In this document: positions 1 through 8,973 of the stretch, piece by piece
Layout: each line of letters starts with the position of its first letter
How positions within the stretch are numbered: the stretch's first letter is position 1
Assembly (NCBI GenBank): GCA_021838585.1
Contig: JAKCDE010000002.1
Span: 1 to 64,000, forward strand
DNA length: 64,000 nucleotides
Direction: 5' to 3'
DNA from: Nitrospirota bacterium
GTDB taxonomy: Bacteria; Nitrospirota_A; Leptospirillia; Leptospirillales; Leptospirillaceae
Program-made: the position numbers and the translations under genes
Notes under the pieces: generated by a model
What the model was told of the DNA's origin: nothing
Databases searched by the model: none
Seen by the model: only the letters and a program-made list of their open reading frames with translations

Positions 1-143
<143 letters not shown>

Positions 144-189
144 AAAAAGTCAAGAAGGGTGACTTCAACTATTTGACCAGGGAGGAAGG

Positions 190-1386
190 GTGGAGCGATT
201 GAAACAGTGCGTCGACCAGATCGATGTTCGGAACAAGCGAGTCTTCCTGAGGGCCGATTTCAACGTCCCCCTCGATGGGGACATGCATATTACCGATGAT
301 CGCCGCATCCGGTCCGCCCTACCGACCATCAACTACCTGATTGACGAAGGGGCCAAGGTCGTTCTGGCCTCTCACCTGGGGCGTCCCAAGGGGGCTCCGG
401 ACCCGCGGTACACCATGGCGCCTGTGGCCAAGAGGCTCTCAAGGCTTCTTTCGAAGGAGGTCCATTACACCGGGGAGCTTGTGGGACCGGCCGTCGAACG
501 GGAGATCGAGAAGATGGCTCCAGGAGAGGTCTTCCTTCTCGAGAATCTCCGTTTCGACAAGGGAGAGGAGACGAACGGTGAGGAGTTCTCCAGGAAGCTG
601 GCCAGGCTTGCCGATGTCTATGTGAACGATGCCTTCGGCACCGCCCACCGAAGCCACGCCTCGGTGGTGGGGATCACCCGGTACGTCAAGGAGCTGTCGA
701 TCGGGTTCCTGATGAAAAAGGAGGTTTCCTACCTGAAGGGAGCCATCACCAATCCGACCCGGCCCTTCGTGGCGGTTCTGGGGGGAGGAAAGGTCTCGAG
801 CAAGCTCGGGGTGATCGCGAACCTGCATGAAAAGGTCGACAAGATGGTGATCGGCGGCGGCATGGCCTTTACCTTCTATCGTGCCATGGGGCTTGAAACC
901 GGAAAATCCCTGGTCGAAGAAAATCTTGTGGATGTCGCCCGCGAGATGATGGACAAATCCCGGAAGAACAACGTCAAGTTTTATCTCCCGATGGACTGCG
1001 TCGTGGCGGAGAGCCGCGAAAGCAACGCCCCCACGAAGATCGTTCCCTATCAGGAGATCCCTCAAGGATGGACGGCCCTGGACATCGGTCCCGCCTCCGT
1101 CCGTCTTTTTTCGGAGGTACTGGAGAACGCCAAGACGATCCTCTGGAATGGGCCGATGGGCGTCTTCGAAGAGGATGCCTTTTCGCGGGGAACATTTGCG
1201 ATGGCCCATTCGGTCGGGAACTGCTACGCCCTGACCATCGTCGGGGGAGGGGACACGGCCCTGGCGGTTCACCGGGCAGGCGAGTCGGACAACATGACCT
1301 TCATTTCGACGGGAGGTGGTGCGGCCCTCGAGCTTCTGGAGGGCAAGGAGCTTCCGGGTCTTTCGGTGATTCCCGACGCCCCCTGA
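190..1386 (+). CDS. pgk: Phosphoglycerate kinase
   Basis: This 398-residue protein is full length for bacterial phosphoglycerate kinase, which transfers phosphate from 1,3-bisphosphoglycerate to ADP. The N-terminal domain has RVFLRADFNVPL and the substrate-binding HLGRPKG segment. The C-terminal nucleotide domain has AVLGGGKVSSK, ILWNGPMGVFE and the closing FISTGGGAALELLEG motif. The start is a GTG directly after a GGAGGAAG ribosome site. It sits between gap and tpiA and is probably co-transcribed with them. Confidence 0.97.
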   Translation: MERLKQCVDQIDVRNKRVFLRADFNVPLDGDMHITDDRRIRSALPTINYLIDEGAKVVLASHLGRPKGAPDPRYTMAPVAKRLSRLLSKEVHYTGELVGPAVEREIEKMAPGEVFLLENLRFDKGEETNGEEFSRKLARLADVYVNDAFGTAHRSHASVVGITRYVKELSIGFLMKKEVSYLKGAITNPTRPFVAVLGGGKVSSKLGVIANLHEKVDKMVIGGGMAFTFYRAMGLETGKSLVEENLVDVAREMMDKSRKNNVKFYLPMDCVVAESRESNAPTKIVPYQEIPQGWTALDIGPASVRLFSEVLENAKTILWNGPMGVFEEDAFSRGTFAMAHSVGNCYALTIVGGGDTALAVHRAGESDNMTFISTGGGAALELLEGKELPGLSVIPDAP

Positions 1387-1399
1387 GAAAGGAAGCGCC

Positions 1400-2167
1400 A
1401 TGCTGTTGATCGCCAACTGGAAGATGAACATGACCAGGAACGCGATTACCTCCTATCTCGATGCCCTGTCCGGGGAAGATCGCTGGTCGCTCTGGAGAGA
1501 CCGGGGGATCCGTTTTTTCCTGGCTCCTCCCTATCCCTACCTCGAATTTCTCGGGGACCAATTGCGGAGCCGCAATCTTCCTATCGGGATCCTGGCACAG
1601 AACATGTGCGCCTTCGAAAAGGGGGCCTACACGGGGGAGGTCAGCGCGGCCATGCTGAAGGATCTTGGAGTCGCCGGGGTTCTTTTGGGCCATTCGGAGC
1701 GGCGCCAGTACTTCGGAGAGACCGATTCGGCGGTGGCGGAGAAGACCTCCCGGGCCCTTTCCCTTGGTCTTCTGCCCGTTGTCTGTTTCGGGGAAACATG
1801 GGAGGAGCGGGAGGCCGGAAGCTGCTCCGAGGTCTGGACCCGGCAGGTCGGACCGGTTTGGGAAAGAGTCGTGAAGGCGCGCAGCGAAGGAATCGGGATC
1901 CCCGTCTATTGGGCCTATGAACCGGTTTGGGCCATCGGGACGGGACGAACGGCCGTCCTCGACGATATACGGGAGGTTTCCCGCCATCTTCGGAAGGACT
2001 TCGGAGAGGAGGTCGCTTCGGGGCTCCTCTACGGAGGGTCGGTCAACGACGACAGTGTTTCAGGACTCTGCGAAAAGGGGACGGTCCACGGATTCCTGGT
2101 GGGAACGGCCTTTCTCGAGCCCAAATGCGTTCTTCGGATTTTTGACCGTCTCTTCGGGAGTCGCTGA
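1400..2167 (+). CDS. tpiA: Triosephosphate isomerase
   Basis: This 255-residue TIM-barrel enzyme interconverts dihydroxyacetone phosphate and glyceraldehyde 3-phosphate. Visible signatures are NWKMN at the N-terminus (substrate Lys), GHSERR (catalytic His), YEPVWAIGTG (catalytic Glu and flexible loop) and LLYGGSVN (phosphate binding). The ATG lies 13 bases after pgk and is preceded by an AAGGAAG ribosome site. Length and motifs are standard, so it is expected to be active. Confidence 0.97.
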   Translation: MLLIANWKMNMTRNAITSYLDALSGEDRWSLWRDRGIRFFLAPPYPYLEFLGDQLRSRNLPIGILAQNMCAFEKGAYTGEVSAAMLKDLGVAGVLLGHSERRQYFGETDSAVAEKTSRALSLGLLPVVCFGETWEEREAGSCSEVWTRQVGPVWERVVKARSEGIGIPVYWAYEPVWAIGTGRTAVLDDIREVSRHLRKDFGEEVASGLLYGGSVNDDSVSGLCEKGTVHGFLVGTAFLEPKCVLRIFDRLFGSR

Positions 2168-2223
2168 AGGCTTTTGACCGATGTGTCTTGTGATATTTAA
2201 TCATTCAAGGAAGGAACCGCTTC

Positions 2224-2553
2224 ATGAGCATCTTCATCACGATCATTCATGTCCTGACCTCTCTTCTTATCATCGCCGCCGTTCTTCTGCAGTCCGGAAA
2301 GGGAGCGGAGACCGGCGTCATGATCGGTGGCTCCAGCCAGTCGATGTTCGGAGCGAGGGGAGCCACGCCTTTTCTGACCAAGGTGACGGTCGTCCTTGCG
2401 ACCATCTTCATGGTGACCTCCCTGTCGCTGGCCCTGATCAAGCAGAACACCGTCGGATCCTCGCTCCTTCTCAACGCTCCGATCCAGGCCCTTCCCGCCC
2501 CCCCGGCTCCCGTCAAGACTCCGGCTCCGATCCCTTCCCCGAAAAAACCCTGA
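2224..2553 (+). CDS. secG: Protein-export membrane protein SecG
   Basis: The 109-residue protein has two membrane segments (about residues 3-20 and 53-72) separated by the typical SecG loop LLQSGKGAETGVMIGGSSQSMFGARG. SecG is a small subunit of the SecYEG translocon in the inner membrane. The C-terminal tail is proline/alanine rich and variable. tpiA-secG adjacency is common in bacteria, which supports the call. The start is an ATG with AAGGAA upstream. Confidence 0.93.
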   Translation: MSIFITIIHVLTSLLIIAAVLLQSGKGAETGVMIGGSSQSMFGARGATPFLTKVTVVLATIFMVTSLSLALIKQNTVGSSLLLNAPIQALPAPPAPVKTPAPIPSPKKP

Positions 2554-2569
2554 CGGGTTTTGGGTCGAA

Positions 2570-4303
2570 TTGGGACTCCGGCTTTTTGTCGCGTTGCTCC
2601 TTGCGCTCCTCCCCTCCTGTTCCCGGGGAGGGGTGTCGGGAGCTGACCGAGTCTTTTCTCTTGTTCCCCGCTCGACTCCGCTTCACGGCCATCTGACCTT
2701 CGACATTCTCTCCGATCCGAAAACCTTCAATCCGGCTTTGGCCCAGGAAACGACCAGCACCCAGGTACTGGGCTATCTCTTCCGGGGTCTGACGCGGGTC
2801 TCCCCCTATGACGGCCGGATCAGGCCGGATCTGGCCTCCCGCTGGACGATTGATCCCTCCGGTCTGAAGGTGACTTTCCGTCTCGAAAAGGGTGTCCGGT
2901 GGTCGGACGGCGTCCCCCTCACGGCCCGCGATGTGGTTTTCACCTTTAACCGCGTCTACTACAATCCGGCGGTGGCCGCCGCCGTTCGGGACATCCTCAT
3001 GGTCGACGGGAAGCCTTTTACCGTCAGAGCCCTCGACGACAGGACGGTCGTCTTCGAGACCGCCAAGCCCTTCGCTCCCCTTCTCGAGGAGCTGGGGGTG
3101 GAGATCCTTCCCGAGCACCTCCTGGCCAAGGAGGTGGATGCCGGGCGTTTCAACACCTCCTGGTCCGTTCGGACTCCTCCCGTGAAAATCGTGGGAACCG
3201 GTCCCTTCCGGCTCGAAAAATATGTTCCCGGTCAGTACATTCTCATGGGACGCAATCCTCTTTACACGCCTCCCCGGGGGCTGAAGGGGCCGATTCCGGG
3301 GGAGCTTCCCTACCTCGACCGGGTGATGCTCCGGATCATCCCCAACCAGAACAGCGAACTTTTGCGCTTCCTGGCCGGAAAAAGCGACTTGATCGGGGTG
3401 AGCCCGTCCCAAGTTCCGGTCCTTTCCGACGCCGCCCGCTCCCGGGCCTTCCGACTCCTTCTCCGGGGGCCTTCCCAGGCGGAGACCTTCCTGACCTTCA
3501 ACGAAAATCGGACGGCGCCGATCCCGGCCTACAAGGTCGCCTGGTTCCGAAGCCGGCGCTTTCGCCAGGCGATTGCCTTCGCCCTGGACCGCAAGGCGAT
3601 GATCAACGTGATATACAACGGGCTGGGAGCCCCTATTCCCGGACCGGTGAGCCCGGCCAACAAGGCATTTTTTGACCCCGCGGTCTTCCGTTACCATCAC
3701 GACCTCCAGAGGTCCCGAGCTCTGTTGGCGCAGGATGGCTTTGTCCTGAGAAAGGGACGCCTCTACGATTCCTCCGGCCATCCGGTGACGGTTTTGCTCA
3801 TGACCAACACCGAATCCCCCGAGCGAATTTCCATGGCCCAGATGGTCCAGGCCATGCTTTCCCCGCTGGGCATTCGGGTCCGGGTGGTTCCGCTCCAGTT
3901 CAACATGTTGTCGACCATGGTCCTCTCTTCCCACCAATGGGAGATGCTCCTCTTCGGTCTCACCGGGACCCTTGATCCGCACGGAAATGCGACGGTCTGG
4001 CGCTCGTCGGGATTCCTTCATCTTTGGAATCCGGGAGAAAAATCCCCCTCTACCCCCTGGGAGGCGGAGGTTGATCGCCTTTTTGACCAGGGGGTCGCCA
4101 CCTTCGATCCAGTCAAAAGGAAGGAGATCTACGATCGGTGGCAGGAGATCGCCACCCGGGAGGTTCCGATGGTCGACCTGGTCAGTCCCGACGCCATTAC
4201 CGCCGTCCGGAAGACCCTGGGAGGAATCCATCCGACGCCTTTGGGCGGTGTTATTCCCCACATCTCCCTCGTCAGGCAAAAAGCCCGGCTGGTGATCCGG
4301 TGA
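2570..4303 (+). CDS. Peptide-type ABC transporter substrate-binding protein (SBP family 5)
   Basis: This 577-residue protein belongs to the extracellular solute-binding family 5 (DppA/OppA type), which captures peptides, nickel chelates or oligosaccharides. The N-terminus is a hydrophobic signal (LFVALLLALLPSC) ending in a possible but atypical lipobox LPSC. Family features include FNPALAQETTSTQVLGYLFRGL near residues 45-65 and WSDGVPLTARDVVFTF around 107-122. The TTG start has no strong ribosome site. The next gene overlaps its stop by four bases, so the transporter genes are coupled. The substrate cannot be read from sequence. Confidence 0.85.
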   Translation: MGLRLFVALLLALLPSCSRGGVSGADRVFSLVPRSTPLHGHLTFDILSDPKTFNPALAQETTSTQVLGYLFRGLTRVSPYDGRIRPDLASRWTIDPSGLKVTFRLEKGVRWSDGVPLTARDVVFTFNRVYYNPAVAAAVRDILMVDGKPFTVRALDDRTVVFETAKPFAPLLEELGVEILPEHLLAKEVDAGRFNTSWSVRTPPVKIVGTGPFRLEKYVPGQYILMGRNPLYTPPRGLKGPIPGELPYLDRVMLRIIPNQNSELLRFLAGKSDLIGVSPSQVPVLSDAARSRAFRLLLRGPSQAETFLTFNENRTAPIPAYKVAWFRSRRFRQAIAFALDRKAMINVIYNGLGAPIPGPVSPANKAFFDPAVFRYHHDLQRSRALLAQDGFVLRKGRLYDSSGHPVTVLLMTNTESPERISMAQMVQAMLSPLGIRVRVVPLQFNMLSTMVLSSHQWEMLLFGLTGTLDPHGNATVWRSSGFLHLWNPGEKSPSTPWEAEVDRLFDQGVATFDPVKRKEIYDRWQEIATREVPMVDLVSPDAITAVRKTLGGIHPTPLGGVIPHISLVRQKARLVIR

Positions 4304-5268
4304 TCCGGGCCGTCCTCCTCCGCCTGTCCCATATGCTGCTGGTCCTTCTGGGGATCGTCTTCCTTTCCTTTGTCATGATGGACTTTGCCCCGGGGGATTT
4401 TCTGTCCCAGATGGCCATGAATCCCCAGATCTCCCCCCGCGTGATCGCATCCCTCAAGGAGCAGTACGGACTGGGGCTTCCCTTCTTCACCCAGTTTCTG
4501 CACTGGATGCGCGCCCTTCTCCATGGGGATCTGGGCTATTCCTTTTCCTACCACGTTCCCGTCTCCGATCTGATCGGGCAGAGGGTTCCCATGACCCTTC
4601 TCCTGACCGCCTCCGCCGTGCTGGTGTCCTGGGGAACGGCCCTTCCCCTGGCGGTTTTCGGAGCGAGGCGCGAAGGAGGGATCGTCGATCGCTCGCTTCT
4701 TTCTTTTTCTTACCTGTCCATCTCCGTCCCCTCCTTTTTTCTCGCGCTTCTTGGCCTTCTTCTGGCCGAAAAGACGGGATGGTTTCCGATCGGGGGGGCG
4801 CGTTCGGCTCTTTCGGCCCAGGCCTCCTCCGGTGCGCGCCTTCTCGATCTTCTCCACCATCTGATCCTTCCGGCACTGACGCTGGCTCTGGGAAGCTTCG
4901 GGGTGCTCTACCGCCTCATGCGGTCGTCGGTCCTGGAGGTTCTTTCCCAGCCTTTCATGACCGCCGCCCGAGGCCGCGGCCTGCGTGAGCGCATTCTTTT
5001 CTGGAGGTACCTTTTCCGGAACGCGGTCAATCCGCTGGTGACTCTTTTCGGGATGGAGCTGGGAGGCCTTCTCTCGGGGGCGGCCTTCACCGAAATGATT
5101 TTCGGATGGCCAGGGATGGGGCGGCTCATGCTCCACGCGGTCATGACCCGGGATCTCTATCTCGTGATGGGCGGGGTTCTGATGGGAGCCGTCCTGCTTC
5201 TTCTGGGGAATCTCCTGTCCGACCTCATGCTCTTCCTGCTCGATCCTCGCGTCAGGGAACGGGCATGA
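4300..5268 (+). CDS. ABC transporter permease, DppB type
   Basis: The 322-residue inner-membrane protein has about six transmembrane helices and the DppB/OppB fold. The first helix (LLRLSHMLLVLLGIVFLSFVMMDFAPGD) is typical of this subfamily. The EAA loop that contacts the ATPase is near FMTAARGRGLRERILFWRYLFRNAVNPL. I chose the GTG at 4300 because it forms a GTGA overlap with the stop of the binding protein. It should pair with the next permease to form the channel. Confidence 0.87.
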   Translation: MIRAVLLRLSHMLLVLLGIVFLSFVMMDFAPGDFLSQMAMNPQISPRVIASLKEQYGLGLPFFTQFLHWMRALLHGDLGYSFSYHVPVSDLIGQRVPMTLLLTASAVLVSWGTALPLAVFGARREGGIVDRSLLSFSYLSISVPSFFLALLGLLLAEKTGWFPIGGARSALSAQASSGARLLDLLHHLILPALTLALGSFGVLYRLMRSSVLEVLSQPFMTAARGRGLRERILFWRYLFRNAVNPLVTLFGMELGGLLSGAAFTEMIFGWPGMGRLMLHAVMTRDLYLVMGGVLMGAVLLLLGNLLSDLMLFLLDPRVRERA

Positions 5269-6299
5269 AGGGGAGGTGGCGCAGATTTTTCAAAGCGATC
5301 GGCTTTACGGGGACGATGCTCATCGTGCTCGGATCCACAAGCCTTTTTGCGGAATTCCTGGCCCCCTACCGATATGATGCCGTTCGATTCGACCTTCCCT
5401 ATGCTCCCGCCGTCTGGCCGTCGTTCGGAAAGGGAGGTCTGGTCGTGCCCGTCCTGACCCTCAAGGATCCGGTCAGGCGGCGGTATGTCCCCTCCGGTCA
5501 AACGGTCCCGCTCCGGTTTTTCTGCCAAGGAGAACCCTATACAATGTGGGGCCTTCTCCATTCGTCCCGCCATCTGGTCTGTGCCCGGGCTCCGGGCCGC
5601 CTTTTTCTGATGGGGGGAGACCTTTTCGGGCGGGACGTCTTTTCCCGGCTCCTTTACGGCATGCGATTTTCTTTTTTGCTCTCTCTTCTCGGAGTGGCGA
5701 TCTCCTTCACCATCGGAATCGTGGTCGGGATGGTGGCCGGTTATGCCGGAGGTTGGACCGACCGGATCCTGATGCGACTCTCCGAGATCGTCATGGCCGT
5801 TCCCGCCCTCTACCTGCTGATGGGGCTTCGCTCCATTGTCCCCTACGGTCTTTCGAGTGAAGCGATCACCCTGATCATCACAGGATCCCTGAGTCTCATC
5901 GGATGGGCCTCGCTCTCCCGGGTGGTGCGGGGTCTGGTCCTTTCCTTGTCCGGCCGCGATTTCGTCCTGGCGGCCGTGTCGGCCGGGGCGACTCCGGCCC
6001 GGGTGATTTTTCGCCATCTTTTGCCGAACATGCGCTACTATCTTCTGGTCAGTGTGACGCTGTCCATTCCGGCCTTCATCGTGGGAGAGGCCGGATTGTC
6101 ATTTCTCGGCCTGGGGCTCTCCGAGCCCCATCCAAGTCTGGGAAACATCCTGTCAGAAAGCCAGTCTCTGGAGACGATGAACAGCGCTCCATGGCTTTTG
6201 GCCTCCGGAGGCCTCATCGTCCTCCTGGTCGTTCTCTTCAACCGGCTGGGGGACGTCCTGAGGGAAGTTTCGGGAGAAGGGGAACGGAATGGCCGGTGA
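5265..6299 (+). CDS. ABC transporter permease, DppC type
   Basis: The 344-residue second permease of the importer has the DppC/OppC layout: one N-terminal helix, a periplasmic stretch, then five helices. GGDLFGRDVFSRLLYGMRFS is the signature before the permease core. The EAA-like loop is AVSAGATPARVIFRHLLPNM. The ATG at 5265 overlaps the DppB-type gene (ATGA). The periplasmic stretch between helices 1 and 2 is long, about 110 residues. No ATPase gene (DppD/DppF) follows, so the ATPases must be encoded elsewhere if the system works. Confidence 0.86.
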   Translation: MKGRWRRFFKAIGFTGTMLIVLGSTSLFAEFLAPYRYDAVRFDLPYAPAVWPSFGKGGLVVPVLTLKDPVRRRYVPSGQTVPLRFFCQGEPYTMWGLLHSSRHLVCARAPGRLFLMGGDLFGRDVFSRLLYGMRFSFLLSLLGVAISFTIGIVVGMVAGYAGGWTDRILMRLSEIVMAVPALYLLMGLRSIVPYGLSSEAITLIITGSLSLIGWASLSRVVRGLVLSLSGRDFVLAAVSAGATPARVIFRHLLPNMRYYLLVSVTLSIPAFIVGEAGLSFLGLGLSEPHPSLGNILSESQSLETMNSAPWLLASGGLIVLLVVLFNRLGDVLREVSGEGERNGR

Positions 6300-6987
6300 C
6301 ATTCGTGAGGAGAAGAAGGAGATGGCTCAGCCATCGGTAAGGCTTGAGGACTATGACCTCATTTTGTGGGATCTGGACGGAACCCTGGTGGATTCGCGGT
6401 TGGATCTGGTGGAGGCGACGAATGTGGCCATGAGGGAGATGGGCTATCCCCTCGTCCCATTCGACCGGTTTTCCCGGATGGTCGGACAGGGGGTGCGGCA
6501 CCTCGTGACGCAGGCTCTGCCCCCGGATGTGCCGCCGGAGAGGATCGAGAGGGCGATTGATATCTTCATCGAATGGTACAAGATACACCTGGCCGACAAT
6601 ACGCGGTTTTATGACGGGATGAAGGAAGGGATCGCCCGTCTTTCCATCCCGTCCGCCGTGGTTTCGAACAAGCGGGAAGGGCTTTGTCGTTCTCTTCTCG
6701 AAAGACTTGGGGCGGACTCCCTTTTTGTGGCGGTGGTGGGGGGGGATACCTGTCCCGAGCGAAAGCCTGATCCCATGCCCGTCCGCCATGTCGTGGAAAG
6801 CCGGAGGGCACTTCCCGGCCGGGTCCTCATGGTCGGAGACAGCGCCGTCGACATCGAGTCTGGAAAGCGAGCGGGGGTCCGGACCTGTGGAGTCCTTTGG
6901 GGATTCGGGGATCCCGCGGGCAACCCCTCGTTCAGACCGGATTTCCTGGTTGCGGGGCCGGAGGAGTTTTTTCCGCGAAAGGGGTGA
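6289..6987 (+). CDS. HAD-superfamily phosphatase, phosphoglycolate phosphatase-like
   Basis: This 232-residue HAD hydrolase carries motif I WDLDGTLVDS (nucleophile Asp28, acid Asp30), motif II VVSNKR, a Lys near RKPDP, and motif IV MVGDSAVDIESGKRAG. The helical cap lies between motifs I and II, as in phosphoglycolate phosphatase and pyrophosphatase PpaX. The specific substrate is uncertain. The ATG at 6289 overlaps the permease gene by 11 bases. An ATG at 6322, nine bases after GAGGAG, is an alternative start. The 3' end overlaps the convergent gene on the other strand by 56 bases. Confidence 0.8.
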   Translation: MAGDIREEKKEMAQPSVRLEDYDLILWDLDGTLVDSRLDLVEATNVAMREMGYPLVPFDRFSRMVGQGVRHLVTQALPPDVPPERIERAIDIFIEWYKIHLADNTRFYDGMKEGIARLSIPSAVVSNKREGLCRSLLERLGADSLFVAVVGGDTCPERKPDPMPVRHVVESRRALPGRVLMVGDSAVDIESGKRAGVRTCGVLWGFGDPAGNPSFRPDFLVAGPEEFFPRKG

Positions 6988-7444
6988 CCGTTTTTGAAAG
7001 AAGGGACAATGTCGCCCCGAGAAGGCCGAGGAGAAGGGAGAGATTGAGGAAGAACGTGAGCCGATGGGCCGTGGCGAAAGCTTTCGCCCTTTCCGGATCT
7101 CCCGGCAGCTGATCATGAAGCCGTTTCAGTTCCAGAGCATGGGGTCCCAGGTAGAGGGCTAATGCGCCCGCAATCGCGAGGCCTGCCGACCATCCCCAGA
7201 TGAGGTTTTTCGTGGGCCGTGATGAGATCCTGGAGAGAATGAGGAGAAGCCCAAGCTCGACGATCGACCCGGTGAAAAGAAGGTGAAAATACCCCGGAAA
7301 AAGTACGGAAACGGCCTCGCCTGCCCGCGCGACTCCAAGACGGGCGAAAAGGGTGGGCGCGACGAACAGGGTCATCAGAAGAGCCCCTCCCGTCAGAAAG
7401 ACCAGAAGGTACCCGTAAACAAGCCAGAGAATGCGGGGAATCAT
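6932..7444 (-). CDS. DUF4149/TMEM205-like integral membrane protein
   Basis: The 170-residue protein has four predicted membrane helices: about residues 5-30, 48-70, 80-100 and 127-147. The pattern TGGALLMTLFVAPTLFARLG followed by LFPGYFHLLFTGSIVELGLL fits the DUF4149 (TMEM205-like) family, whose function is unknown. An AAGGA ribosome site precedes the ATG. Its last 56 bases overlap the end of the phosphatase gene tail to tail, so antisense interference is possible. The family call is from memory of the pattern. Confidence 0.7.
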   Translation of the reverse strand: MIPRILWLVYGYLLVFLTGGALLMTLFVAPTLFARLGVARAGEAVSVLFPGYFHLLFTGSIVELGLLLILSRISSRPTKNLIWGWSAGLAIAGALALYLGPHALELKRLHDQLPGDPERAKAFATAHRLTFFLNLSLLLGLLGATLSLLSKTVTPFAEKTPPAPQPGNPV

Positions 7445-7474
7445 CGACTGATCCTTAATATTGGTTGAAATGGG

Positions 7475-7491
7475 CCTGGCCCTCGGCCAGG
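7475..7491. other. Perfect hairpin in the divergent region before the atp operon
   Basis: CCTGGCC-CTC-GGCCAGG forms a perfect 7-bp stem with a 3-base loop. It lies 30 bases upstream of the start of the minus-strand membrane gene and about 80 bases before the atp promoter. There is no T-run, so a terminator is unlikely. It may be part of the minus-strand leader or a protein site. Confidence 0.4.
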
Positions 7492-7572
7492 AATGCCCTC
7501 CGTCAAGATTACACTGGACATCCGGCCAAAGCCAGGGATTCCATCGGAGCGGGGACGCCCCCCAGGGTGGGC

Positions 7573-7601
7573 TTGAATTAAACCGTCAATCTGGGTATAG
7601 T
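7573..7601 (+). promoter_or_regulatory. Sigma-70-like promoter of the atp operon
   Basis: TTGAAT (7573-7578) and TATAGT (7596-7601) are separated by exactly 17 bases, and an A-rich start region follows. It is the best promoter match upstream of the ATP synthase genes, giving a leader of about 80 bases before the first start codon. A second perfect TATAAT occurs at 7620-7625 but has no good -35. Confidence 0.75.
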
Positions 7602-7689
7602 AAAAAAGATATGCCTTTTTATAATGAATTCAAGTGGTATTGCAGATTCGCGACGCAGCGGATATTTCCTTAAGCCTGAAGAGTCTGTC

Positions 7690-7917
7690 ATGTCCCAGCA
7701 AAATCGTGGTGGCTGGTTCATTGCGAGGATCGGCTTCGAACTGGTGGCAGTCACATTTATCTTTGCCGCCGTCGGGTATTATCTGGACTCCCTTCTTCGA
7801 ATGAAAATCTTTCCGGCGCTTTCTCTCGTGGGACTGGTGGTCGGCGGGGTGACAGGATTCTGGCTTGTCTTCCGCGAAATGAACCGGTTGATCGACGAAG
7901 ACAGGGACAAAGGCTGA
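7690..7917 (+). CDS. AtpI/AtpZ-type ATP synthase accessory membrane protein
   Basis: The 75-residue protein has two membrane helices (about residues 10-30 and 38-60). GFELVAVTFIFAAVGYYLDS matches the AtpZ/AtpI group, small proteins at the head of atp operons linked to c-ring assembly or magnesium supply. I chose the ATG at 7690; the frame stays open further upstream to 7624 but lacks a ribosome site there. It is the first gene of the atp operon, 43 bases before atpB. Confidence 0.75.
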   Translation: MSQQNRGGWFIARIGFELVAVTFIFAAVGYYLDSLLRMKIFPALSLVGLVVGGVTGFWLVFREMNRLIDEDRDKG

Positions 7918-7960
7918 CGGTCCTGCCCTGTCAGAACACATGTAAATTTTGGAGGCGTGT

Positions 7961-8695
7961 TTGCAAGGCAATCCTCTGGAAGAGTTTTTTCTTCATCCGA
8001 TCATTCGGCTCCACCTTCTGGGGTTCGACATCTCTGTCACCCAGGCGGTGGTCTCCCTCTGGCTGGTCGTCGGAATCACAGCGGTGGCAAGCCTGTATTT
8101 CGTCCGCGTTGCGACCCTCGTTCCGGGCCGCTTCCAGACCTCGATGGAGATGTTGTTCGACACGCTGACGACCGTCGTCGATGAGAACCTTGGAGCGGAA
8201 AACCGCAAAAAATTCCTCCTCCCTGTCTTCACTCTTTTTCTTTTCGTGTTTCTCAGCAACTTTCTGGGTCTGATTCCTGGGGTTTACACCATCACCTCCC
8301 AGATCGTCGTCACAGGCCTTCTCGCTGTTACGGTCTACCTTGTCAGCCTTGGGATCGGATTTGCCAAGCATGGAATGAAGTTCTTGTCCATCCTGGTTCC
8401 GGAGGGAGTTCCGGGCTGGATGATGCCCCTTGTCGTGCCGATCGAGATCATCTCTCAGCTGGCGAGACCGCTCTCCCTGGCGGTTCGTCTTTTCGCCAAC
8501 ATGACGGCAGGGCATACGATTCTCTTTGTCCTCCTGAGCTTGACGACGTCGCTTGCGATCTATCTCAAGTGGCTTCCTTTCTCCATTTCGGTCGTCCTTT
8601 ATTTGCTGGAAGTCCTGGTGGCCTTTATCCAGGCTTATATCTTCGCCGTCCTTTCCGCCGTCTATCTGGGGCAGGCGATGAAGTTGAATCACTAA
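7961..8695 (+). CDS. atpB: ATP synthase F0 subunit a
   Basis: This 244-residue subunit forms the stationary proton path beside the c-ring. The essential Arg is in the helix RPLSLAVRLFANMTAGH, and the last helices (LPFSISVVLYLLEVLVAFIQAYIFAVLSAVYL) match the family. The reading frame is open from a TTG at 7949. However, GGAGG at 7951-7955 places the real start at the TTG at 7961, five bases downstream, since the earlier TTG would overlap the ribosome site. Confidence 0.95.
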   Translation: MQGNPLEEFFLHPIIRLHLLGFDISVTQAVVSLWLVVGITAVASLYFVRVATLVPGRFQTSMEMLFDTLTTVVDENLGAENRKKFLLPVFTLFLFVFLSNFLGLIPGVYTITSQIVVTGLLAVTVYLVSLGIGFAKHGMKFLSILVPEGVPGWMMPLVVPIEIISQLARPLSLAVRLFANMTAGHTILFVLLSLTTSLAIYLKWLPFSISVVLYLLEVLVAFIQAYIFAVLSAVYLGQAMKLNH

Positions 8696-8732
8696 CGACA
8701 GACTGTTTTCAATCATCGGGAGGATCTTTTTC

Positions 8733-8963
8733 ATGGATGTGCATGCAGCAGCGTTGATCGGTATGGGTGCGGCCGCTATCGGGGTCGCTGGGTCCGGAGC
8801 CGGGATCGGCTATATTTTCGGAAAGATGATCGAGGCCGTGGCGCGTCAGCCCGAAATCGAAGGGCGCGTCTCAAAGTACATGTGGCTCGGCTTCGCCCTC
8901 TCTGAGGCTGTCGCCCTTTACGCGCTGGTGATCGCCTTTATCATCATGGGTCTCAGGAAGTAG
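8733..8963 (+). CDS. atpE: ATP synthase F0 subunit c
   Basis: The 76-residue hairpin protein builds the rotor ring. Helix 1 holds the GSGAGIG glycine pattern, the loop is ARQPE (Arg38-Gln39-Pro40), and the ion-binding carboxylate is Glu58 in ALSEAVALY. The residue at the Gln position used by sodium-binding rings is Tyr27, and Ala59 follows Glu58. This argues for a proton-binding ring. The start is an ATG with a GGAGG site. Confidence 0.96.
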   Translation: MDVHAAALIGMGAAAIGVAGSGAGIGYIFGKMIEAVARQPEIEGRVSKYMWLGFALSEAVALYALVIAFIIMGLRK

Positions 8964-8973
8964 GACACTTTCA

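Noticed and set aside
8733..8963. Sodium-dependent ATP synthase
   Set aside because: The c subunit has Tyr27 where sodium rings have Gln, and Ala59 after the key Glu instead of Ser or Thr.
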